From Amblyomma americanum (lineage: Eukaryota; Arthropoda; Arachnida; Ixodida; Ixodidae), in NCBI RefSeq assembly GCF_052857255.1, contig NC_135502.1, positions 153,147,868 through 153,211,867 of the forward strand: a DNA stretch of 64,000 nucleotides. The letters are read 5' to 3'. The notes beneath the pieces are model-generated. The model did not search any database. It had not been told where the DNA came from and saw only the letters and a program-made list of their open reading frames with translations. Position numbers and translations under genes: made by a program. This document shows positions 53,101 to 63,944 of the stretch, piece after piece (within the stretch, counting starts at the first letter, position 1; each line of letters opens with the position of its first letter).

Positions 53101-55120
53101 ATATGAGGTCCATCGTGGGCATGACGATCATAATCAGAATGAGGCCCATAGTAGGCACTTCGATCGTAATCAGAACGAGGTCCATAGTGGGCATGACCAT
53201 CGTAATCAGAATGAGGTCCATAGTGGGCACGACGATCGCAATCAGAGCGAGATCCATAGAGGGCACGACGATCGTAATCAGAGCGAGATCCATAGTGGGC
53301 ACGACGATCGTAATCAGAGCGAGATCCAGAGTGGGCACGACGAATGTAATCAGAATGAGGTCCATAGTAGGCACGACGATCGTAATCAGAGCGAGATCCA
53401 TAGTGGGCACGACGATCGTAATCAGAGCGAGATCCATAGTGGGCACGACGAAGGTAATCAGAATGAGGTCCATAGTAGGCACGACGATCTTACTCAGAGC
53501 GAGATCCATAGTGGGCACGACGATTGTAGTCAGAGCGAGATCCATAGTGGGCACGACGATCGTAATCAGAGCGAGATCCACAGTGGGCACGACGATCGTA
53601 AACAGAATGAGGTCCATAGTGGGCACGGCGATCGTAAACAGAATGAGGTCCATAGTGAGCACGATGATCGTAATCAGAATGAGGTCCATAGTGGGCACGA
53701 CGATCCTAATCAGAGCGAGATCCATAGTGGGCACGACGATCTTAATCAGAGCTAGATCCATAGTTCGCATGACGATCGTAATCAGAATGAGGTCCATAGT
53801 AGGCACGACGATCGTAATCAGAGCGAGATCCATAGTGGGCACGACGATCGTAATCAGAGCGAGATCCATAGTGGGCATGACGATCGTAATCATAATGAGG
53901 TCCATAGTGGGCACGACGATCGTAATCAGAATGAGGTCCATACTGGGCTTGACGATTGTAATCAGAATGAGGCCCATAGTGGGCTCGACGATCGTAATAA
54001 GAGCGAGATCCATAGTGGGCATGACAATCGTAATCAAAATGAGGTCCATAGTAGGCACGACGATCGTAATCAGCGCGAGATCCAGAGTGGGCACGACGAT
54101 CGTAATCAGAGCGAGATCCATAGTGGACATGACGATCGTAATCTATATGAGGTCCATCGTGGGCATGACGATCATAATCAGAATGAGGCCCATAGTAGGC
54201 ACTTCGATCGTAATCAGAATGAGGTCCATAGTGGGCATGACCATCGTAATCAGAATGAGGTCCATAGTGGGCACGACGATCGCAATCAGAGCGAGATCCA
54301 TAGAGGGCACGACGATCGTAATCAGAGCGAGATCCATAGTGGGCACGACGATCGTAATCAGAGCGAGATCCAGAGTGGGCACGACGAATGTAATCAGAAT
54401 GAGGTCCATAGTAGGCACGACGATCGTAATCAGAGCGAGATCCATAGTGGGCACGACGATCGTAATCAGAGCGAGATCCATAGTGTCCACGACGATCGTA
54501 ATCAGAGCGAGATCCATAGTGGGCACGACGAAGGTAATCAGAATGAGGTCCATAGTAGGCACGACGATCTTACTCAGAGCGAGATCCATAGTGGGCACGA
54601 CGATTGTAGTCAGAGCGAGATCCATAGTGGGCACGACGATCGTAATCAGAGCGAGATCCACAGTGGGCACGACGATCGTAAACAGAATGAGGTCCATAGT
54701 GGGCACGACGAGCGTAATCAGAGCGAGGTCCATAGTGGGCACGACGATCGTAATCAGAGCGAGATCCACAGTGGGCACGGCGATCGTAAACAGAATGAGG
54801 TCCATAGTGGGCACGACGATCGTAATCAGAATGAGGTCCATAGTGGGCACGACGATCGTAATCAGAATGAGGTGCATAGTGGGCACCACGATCGTAATCA
54901 GAGCAAGATCCATAGTGGGCACGACGATCCTGATCAGGGCGAGATCCATAGTGGGCACGACGATCGTGATCAGAGTGAGATCCATAGTGGGCACGATGAT
55001 CGTAATCAGAGCGAGATCCATATTGGGCACGACGATCATAATCAGAATGAGGTACATCGTGGGCATGACGATCGTAATCAGAATGAGGTCCATAGTGGGC
55101 ATGACGATCGTAATCAGAAT
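53101..55120. repeat. Tandem pair of about 1,044 bp (29 units) and R tail
   Basis: The mark CTATATGAGGTCCATCGTGG occurs at 53,101 (from ATATG) and again at 54,145, exactly 29 units apart. The private combination of CATCGTGG, GGCACTTCGATCG and CATAGAGGGCACG units follows both. Just before the mark the offset is 1,080 bp, so copy 2 lacks one unit near 54.02 kb. At the end an R tail (GCACCACG to CATATTGGG) joins directly to GGTACATCGTGG with no CAAATG unit. Confidence 0.85.
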
Positions 55121-56162
55121 GAGGTCATAGTGGGCATGACGATCGTAATCAGAATGAGGTCCATAGTGGGCATGACGATCGTAATCAGAATGAGGTCCGT
55201 AGTGGGCATGACGATCGTAATCATAATGAGGTCCATAGTGGGCACGACGATCGTAATCAGAATGAGGTCCATACTGGGCATGACGATTGTAATCAGATTG
55301 AGGCCCATAGTGGGCTCGACGATCGTAATCAGAGCGAGATCCATAGTGGGCACGACGATCGTAATCAGAGCGAGATCCATAGTGGGCATGACGATCGTAA
55401 TCAGATTGAGGTCCATACTGGGCATGACGATCGTAATCAGAATGAGGTCCATAGTGGGCTCGACGATCGTAATCAGAGCGAGATCCATAGTGGGCACGAC
55501 GATCTTAATCAGAGCTAGATCCATAGTGCGCATGACGATCGTAATCAGAATGAGGTCCATAGTAGGCACGACGATCGTAATCAGAGCGAGATCCATAGTG
55601 GGCACGACGATCGTAATCAGAGCGAGATCCATAGTGGACATGACGATAGTAATCTGAATGAGGTCCATAGTGGGCATGACGATCATAATCAGAATGAGGT
55701 CCATAGTGGGCACGACGATCGTAATCACAGCGAGATCTATAGTGGGCATGACGATCGTAATCAGAATGAGGTGCATAGTGGGCACCACGATCGTAATCAG
55801 AGCAAGATCCATAGTGGGCACGACGATCCTGATCAGGGCGAGATCCATAGTGGGCACGACGATCGTGATCAGAATGAGATCCATAGTGGGCACAATGATC
55901 GTAATCAGAGCGAGATCCATATTGGGCACGACGATCGTAATCAAATGAGGTCCATAGTGGGCATGACGATTGTAATCAGAATGAGGTCCATAGTGGGCAC
56001 GACGATCGTAATCAGAATGAGGTCCATAGTGGGCACGACGATCGTAATCAGAGCAAGATCCATTTTGGGCATGACGATCATAATCAGAATGAGGTACATC
56101 GTGGGCATGACGATCGTAATCAGAATGAGGTCCATAGTGGGCATGACGATCGTAATCAGAAT
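55121..56162. repeat. T-R repeat, 1,042 bp (29 units)
   Basis: The segment lies between GAGGTCATAG units at 55121 and 56163, 29 units minus two bases. T units run to a GATAGTAATCTG unit, then two B units, a CACAGCGAGATC unit and a short R module from GCACCACG to CAAATG (55942). It is the most compact T-R repeat in the window. Confidence 0.85.
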
Positions 56163-57264
56163 GAGGTCATAGTGGGCATGACGATCGTAATCAGAATGAG
56201 GTCCATAGTGGGCATGACGATCGTAATCAGAATGAGGTCCGTAGTGGGCATGACGATCGTAATCATAATGAGGTCCATAGTGGGCACGACGATCGTAATC
56301 AGAATGAGGTCCATACTGGGCATGACGATTGTAATCAGATTGAGGCCCATAGTGGGCTCGACGATCGTAATCAGAGCGAGATCCATAGTGGGCACGACGA
56401 TCGTAATCAGAGCGAGATCCATAGTGGGCATGACGATCGTAATCAGATTGAGGTCCATACTGGGCATGACGATCGTAATCAGAATGAGGTCCATAGTGGG
56501 CTCGAAGATCGTAGTCAGAGCGAGATCCATAGTGGGCACGACGATCTTAATCAGAGCTAGATCCATAGTGCGCATGACGATCGTAATCAGAATGAGGTCC
56601 ATAGTAGGCACGACGATCGTAATCAGAGCGAGATCCATAGTGGGCACGACGATCGTAATCAGAGCGAGATCCATAGTGGACATGACGATAGTAATCTGAA
56701 TGAGGTCCATAGTGGGCATGACGATCATAATCAGAATGAGGCCCATAGTAGGCACGTCGATCGTAATCAGAATGAGGTCCATAGTGGGCATGACCATCGT
56801 AATCAGAATGATGTTCATAGTGGGCATGACGATCCTAATCAGAGCGAGATTCATAGTGGGTATGACGATCGTAATCAGACTGAGGTCTATAGTGGGCATG
56901 ACGATCGTAGTCAGAATGTTGCCCATAGTGGACATGACGATCGTAAGCAGAATGAGGTCCATTTGGGCACGACGATCGTTATCAGAATGATGTCCATACT
57001 GGGCATGACGATCGTAATCAGAATGAGGTCCATAGTGGGCTCGACGATCGTAATCAGAGCGAGATCCATAGTGGACACGACGATCGTAATCAGAGCGAGA
57101 TCCATAGTGGGCATGACGATCGTAATCAGAATGAGGTCCATAGTGGGCACGACGATCGTAATCAGAGCAAGATCCATAGTGGGCATGACGATCGTAATCA
57201 GAATGAGGTCCATAGTGGGCATGACGATCGTAATCAGAATGCGGTCCATAGTGGGCATGACGAT
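56163..57264. repeat. T, P and P' modules
   Basis: The T module after GAGGTCATAG has GCTCGAAGATCGTAG near 56,512. Module P follows (from 56,700) with GTGGACATGACG near 56,930, and its CATTTGGG unit is at 56960. P' ends at CGTATCAG 57265, the usual 305 bp later. Confidence 0.86.
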
Positions 57265-58840
57265 CGTATCAGAATGAGGTCTATAGTGGGCACGACGATC
57301 GTAATCAGACTGTGGTCCATAGTGGGCATTACGATCGTGATCAGAATGAGGTCCATAGTGGGCATGACGATCGTAATCAGAATGAGGTGCATACTGGGAA
57401 TGACGATCGTAATCAGAATGAGGCCCATAGTGGGCTCGACGATCGTAATCAGAGCGAGATCCACAGTGGGCACGACGATCGTAATCATAATGATGTCCAT
57501 AGTGGGCACGACGACCGTAATCAGAGCGAGGTCCATAGTGGGCACGACGATCCTAATCAGAGCGAGATCCAGAGTGGGCACGACGATCGTAATCAGAGCG
57601 AGATCCATAGTGGACAAGACGATCGTAATCTATATGAGGTCCATAGTGGGCATGACGATCATAATCAGAATGAGGCCCATAGTAGGCACGTCGATTGTAA
57701 TCAGAATGAGGCCCATAGTGGGCTCGACGATCGTAATAAGAGCGAGATCCATAGTGGGCACGACGATCGTAATCAGAGCGAGATCCATAGTGGGCATGAC
57801 GATCGTAATCAAAATGAGGTCGATAGTAGGCACGACGATCGTAATCAGAGCGAGATCCAGAGTGGGCACGACGATCGTAATCAGAGCGAGATCCACAGTG
57901 GACATGACGATCGTAATCTATATGAGGTCCATAGTGGGCATGACGATCATAATCAGAATGAGGCCCATAGTAGGCACGTCGATCGTAATCAGAATGAGGT
58001 CCATAGTGGGCATGACCATCGTAATCAGAATGAGGTCCATAGTGGGCACGACGATCGCAATCAGAGCGAGATCCATAGTGGGCACGACGATCGTAATCAG
58101 AGCGAGATCCATAGTGGGCACGACGATTGTAATCAGAGCGAGATCCATAGTGGGCGCGACGAATGTAATCAGAATGAGGTCCATAGTAGGCACGACGATC
58201 TTACTCAGAGCGAGATGCATAGTGGGCACGACGATTGTAGTCAGAGCGAGATCCATAGTGGGCACGACGATCGTAATCAGAGCGAGATCCACAGTGGGCA
58301 CGACGATCGTAAACAGAATGAGGTCCATAATGGGCACGACGATCGTAATCAGAGCGAGATCCATAGTGGGCACGATGATCGTAATCAGAGCGAGATCCAT
58401 AGTGGGCACGACGATCGTAATCAGAGCGAGATCCATAGTGGGCACGACGAAGGTAATCAGAATGAGGTCCATAGTAGGCACGACGATCTTACTCAGAGCG
58501 AGATCCTTAGTGGGCACGACGATTGTAGTCAGAGCGAGATCCATAGTGGGCACGACGATCGTAATCAGAGCGAGATCCACAGTGGGCACGACGATCGTAA
58601 ACAGAATGAGGTCCATAGTGGGCACGACGAGCGTAATCAGAGCGAGGTCCATAGTGGGCACGACGATCGTAATCAGAGCGAGATCCACAGTGGGCACGGC
58701 GATCGTAAACAGAATGAGGTCCATAGTGAGCACGATGATCGTAATCAGAATGAGGTCCATAGTGGGCACGACGATCCTAATCAGAGCGAGATTCATAGTG
58801 GGCACGACAATCGTAATCAGAGCTGGATCCATAATGGGCA
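57265..58840. repeat. Q module and A cassettes
   Basis: A complete Q module with two CTATATGAGG marks and A cassettes is present, in the same order as 0.3-1.9 kb. Private changes include GTGGACAAGACG near 57,614, GAGGTCGATAG near 57,820 and GAGATCCTTAGTGG near 58,504. The GAGCTGGATCC unit near 58,822 marks the end of the stretch. Confidence 0.85.
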
Positions 58841-61392
58841 TGACGAACGTAATCAGAATGAGGTCCATAGTGGCCACGACGATCGTAATCAGAGCGAGAC
58901 CCATAGTGGGCACGACGATCGTAATCAGAATGAGGTCCATAGTGGGCACGACGATCGCAATCAGAGCGAGATGCATAGTGGGCACGACGATCGTAATCAG
59001 AGCGAGATTCATAGTGGGCACGACGATTGTAATCAGAGCAAGATCTATAGTGGGCGCGACGAATGTAATCAGAATGAGGTCCATAGTAGGCACGACGATC
59101 TTACTCAGAGCGAGATCCATAGTGGGCACGACGATTGTAGTCAGAGCGAGATCCATAGTGGGCACGACGATCGTAATCAGAGCGAGATCCACAGTGGGCA
59201 CGACGATCGTAAACAGAATGAGGTCCATAATGGGCACGACGATCGTAATCAGAGCGAGGTCCATAGTGGGCACGACGATCGTAATCAGAGGGAGATCCAT
59301 AGTGGGCACGACGACCGTAATCAGAGCGAGGTCCAATAGTGGGCACCACGATCCTAATCAGAGCGAGATCCATAGTGGGCACGACGATCGTAATCAGAGC
59401 GAGATCCATAGTGGGCACGACGAATGTAATCAGAATGAGGTCCATAGTAGGCACGACGATCTTACTCAGAGCGAGATCCATAGTGGGCACGACGATTGCA
59501 GTCAGAGCGAGATCCATAGTGGGCACGACGATCGTAATCAGCGCGAGATCCACAGTGGGCACGACGATCGTAAACAGAATGAGGTCCATAGTGGGCACGA
59601 CGATCGTAATCAGAGCGAGGTCCATAGTGGGCACGACGATCGTAATCAGAGCGAGATCCATAGTGGGCACGACGAATGTAATCAGAATGAGGTCCATAGT
59701 AGGCACGACGATCTTACTCAGAGCGAGATCCATAGTGGGCACGACGATTGTAGTCAGAGCGAGATCCATAGTGGGCACGACGATCGTAATCAGAGCGAGA
59801 TCCACAGTGGCACGACGATCGTAAACAGAATGAGGTCCATAGTGAGCACGATGATCGTAATCAGAATGAGGTCCATAGTGGGCACGACGATCGTAATCAG
59901 AGCGAGTTCCATAGTGGGCACGACGATCGTAATCAGAGCGAGATCCATAGAGGTCATGATGATCTTAATCAGAGCGAGATCAATAGTGGGCATGACGATC
60001 CTAATCAGAATGAGGTCCATTGTGGGCACCACGATCGTAATCAGAGCAAGATCCATAGTGGGACGACGATCCTGATCAGGGAGAGATCCATAGTGGGCAC
60101 GATGATCGTAATCAGAGCGAGATTCATATTGGGCACGACGATCTTAATCAAATGAGGTCCATAGTGGGCATGACGATTGTAATCAGAATGAGGTCCATAG
60201 TGGGCACGACGATCGTAATCAGAATGAGGTCCATACTGGGCATGACGAATGTAATCAGAATGAGGCCCATAGTGGGCTCGACGATCGTAATAAGAGCGAG
60301 ATCCATAGTGGGCACGACGATCGTATTCAGAGCGAGATCCATAGTGGGCATGACGATCGTAACAAAATGAGGTCCATAGTAGGCACGACGATCGTAATCA
60401 GCGCGAGATCCAGAGTGGGCACGACGATCGTAATCAGAGCGAGATCCATAGTGGACATGACGATAGTAATCTATATGAGGTCCATAGTGGGCATGACGAT
60501 CATAATCAGAATGAGGCCCATAGTAGGCACGTCGATCGTAATCAGAATGAGGTCCATAGTGGGCATGACCATCGTAATCAGAATGAGGTCCATAGTGGGC
60601 ACGACGATCGCAATCAGAGCGAGATCCATAGTGGGCACGACGATCGTAATCAGAGCGAGATCCATAGTGGGCACGACGATTGTAATCAGAGCGAGATCCA
60701 TAGTGGGCACGACGAAGGTAATCAGAATGAGGTCCATAGTAGGCACGACGATCTTACTCAGAGCGAGATCCATAGTGGGCACGACGATTGTAGTCAGAGC
60801 GAGATCCATAGTGGGCACGACGATCGTAATCAGAGCGAGATCCACAGTGGGCACGACGATCGTAAACAGAATGAGGTCCATAGTGGGCACGACGAGCGTA
60901 ATCAGAGCGAGGTCCATAGTGGGCACGACGATCGTAATCAGAGCGAGATCCACAGTGGGCACGGCGATCGTAAACAGAATGAGGTCCATAGTGAGCACGA
61001 TGATCGTAATCAGAATGAGGTCCATAGTGGGCACGACGATCGTAATCAGAGCGAGTTCCATAGTGGGCACGACGATCGTAATCAGAGCGAGATCCATAGA
61101 GGTCATGACGATCTTAATCAGAGCGAGATCAATAGTGGGCATGACGATCCTAATCAGAATGAGGTCCATAGTGGGCATGACGATCATAATCAGAATGAGG
61201 TACATAGTGGGCACGATGATCGTAATCAGAGCGAGATCCATATTGGGCACGACGATCGTAATCAAATGAGGTCCATAGTGGGCATGACGATTGTAATCAG
61301 AATGAGGTCCATAGTGGGCACGACGATCGTAATCAGAATGAGGTCCATAGTGGGCACGACGATCGTAATCAGAGCAAGATCCATTTTGGGCA
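58841..61392. repeat. 2,552-bp higher-order repeat, copy 1
   Basis: This is the first copy of a near-perfect direct tandem pair. It contains TCCAATAG (59332), three 1-bp-deleted units found only in this pair (CAGTGGCACG near 59,806, GTGGGACGACG near 60,061, GTAACAAAATG near 60,361) and CAAATG units at 60149 and 61263. The net length is 71 units minus 4 bp, matching one +1 and five -1 indels. The left boundary falls at the unit with CATGACGAACG. Confidence 0.92.
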
Positions 61393-63944
61393 TGACGAAC
61401 GTAATCAGAATGAGGTCCATAGTGGCCACGACGATCGTAATCAGAGCGAGACCCATAGTGGGCACGACGATCGTAATCAGAATGAGGTCCATAGTGGGCA
61501 CGACGATCGCAATCAGAGCGAGATGCATAGTGGGCACGACGATCGTAATCAGAGCGAGATTCATAGTGGGCACGACGATTGTAATCAGAGCAAGATCTAT
61601 AGTGGGCGCGACGAATGTAATCAGAATGAGGTCCATAGTAGGCACGACGATCTTACTCAGAGCGAGATCCATAGTGGGCACGACGATTGTAGTCAGAGCG
61701 AGATCCATAGTGGGCACGACGATCGTAATCAGAGCGAGATCCACAGTGGGCACGACGATCGTAAACAGAATGAGGTCCATAATGGGCACGACGATCGTAA
61801 TCAGAGCGAGGTCCATAGTGGGCACGACGATCGTAATCAGAGGGAGATCCATAGTGGGCACGACGACCGTAATCAGAGCGAGGTCCAATAGTGGGCACCA
61901 CGATCCTAATCAGAGCGAGATCCATAGTGGGCACGACGATCGTAATCAGAGCGAGATCCATAGTGGGCACGACGAATGTAATCAGAATGAGGTCCATAGT
62001 AGGCACGACGATCTTACTCAGAGCGAGATCCATAGTGGGCACGACGATTGCAGTCAGAGCGAGATCCATAGTGGGGACGACGATCGTAATCAGCGCGAGA
62101 TCCACAGTGGGCACGACGATTGTAAACAGAATGAGGTCCATAGTGGGCACGACGATCGTAATCAGAGCGAGGTCCATAGTGGGCACGACGATCGTAATCA
62201 GAGCGAGATCCATAGTGGGCACGACGAATGTAATCAGAATGAGGTCCATAGTAGGCACGACGATCTTACTCAGAGCGAGATCCATAGTGGGCACGACGAT
62301 TGTAGTCAGAGCGAGATCCATAGTGGGCACGACGATCGTAATCAGAGCGAGATCCACAGTGGCACGACGATCGTAAACAGAATGAGGTCCATAGTGAGCA
62401 CGATGATCGTAATCAGAATGAGGTCCATAGTGGGCACGACGATCGTAATCAGAGCGAGTTCCATAGTGGGCACGACGATCGTAATCAGAGCGAGATCCAT
62501 AGAGGTCATGATGATCTTAATCAGAGCGAGATCAATAGTGGGCATGACGATCCTAATCAGAATGAGGTCCATTGTGGGCACCACGATCGTAATCAGAGCA
62601 AGATCCATAGTGGGACGACGATCCTGATCAGGGAGAGATCCATAGTGGGCACGATGATCGTAATCAGAGCGAGATTCATATTGGGCACGACGATCTTAAT
62701 CAAATGAGGTCCATAGTGGGCATGACGATTGTAATCAGAATGAGGTCCATAGTGGGCACGACGATCGTAATCAGAATGAGGTCCATACTGGGCATGACGA
62801 ATGTAATCAGAAAGAGGCCCATAGTGGGCTCGACGATCGTAATAAGAGCGAGATCCATAGTGGGCACGACGATCGTATTCAGAGCGAGATCCATAGTGGG
62901 CATGACGATCGTAACAAAATGAGGTCCATAGTAGGCACGACGATCGTAATCAGCGCGAGATCCAGAGTGGGCACGACGATCGTAATCAGAGCGAGATCCA
63001 TAGTGGACATGACGATAGTAATCTATATGAGGTCCATAGTGGGCATGACGATCATAATCAGAATGAGGCCCATAGTAGGCACGTCGATCGTAATCAGAAT
63101 GAGGTCCATAGTGGGCATGACCATCGTAATCAGAATGAGGTCCATAGTGGGCACGACGATCGCAATCAGAGCGAGATCCATAGTGGGCACGACGATCGTA
63201 ATCAGAGCGAGATCCATAGTGGGCACGACGATTGTAATCAGAGCGAGATCCATAGTGGGCACGACGAAGGTAATCAGAATGAGGTCCATAGTAGGCACGA
63301 CGATCTTACTCAGAGCGAGATCCATAGTGGGCACGACGATTGTAGTCAGAGCGAGATCCATAGTGGGCACGACGATCGTAATCAGAGCGAGATCCACAGT
63401 GGGCACGACGATCGTAAACAGAATGAGGTCCATAGTGGGCACGACGAGCGTAATCAGAGCGAGGTCCATAGTGGGCACGACGATCGTAATCAGAGCGAGA
63501 TCCACAGTGGGCACGGCGATCGTAAACAGAATGAGGTCCATAGTGAGCACGATGATCGTAATCAGAATGAGGTCCATAGTGGGCACGACGATCGTAATCA
63601 GAGCGAGTTCCATAGTGGGCACGACGATCGTAATCAGAGCGAGATCCATAGAGGTCATGACGATCTTAATCAGAGCGAGATCAATAGTGGGCATGACGAT
63701 CCTAATCAGAATGAGGTCCATAGTGGGCATGACGATCATAATCAGAATGAGGTACATAGTGGGCACGATGATCGTAATCAGAGCGAGATCCATATTGGGC
63801 ACGACGATCGTAATCAAATGAGGTCCATAGTGGGCATGACGATTGTAATCAGAATGAGGTCCATAGTGGGCACGACGATCGTAATCAGAATGAGGTCCAT
63901 AGTGGGCACGACGATCGTAATCAGAGCAAGATCCATTTTGGGCA
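61393..63944. repeat. 2,552-bp higher-order repeat, copy 2
   Basis: All marker indels of copy 1 recur exactly 2,552 bp later (61884, about 62,358, 62,613, 62701, 62,913, 63815). I located three base differences: C59524 against G62076, C59569 against T62121 and T60261 against A62813. After about 63,94x the sequence reads CATGACGATCATAATC instead of CATGACGAACG, so a third copy does not follow at once. Confidence 0.92.
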
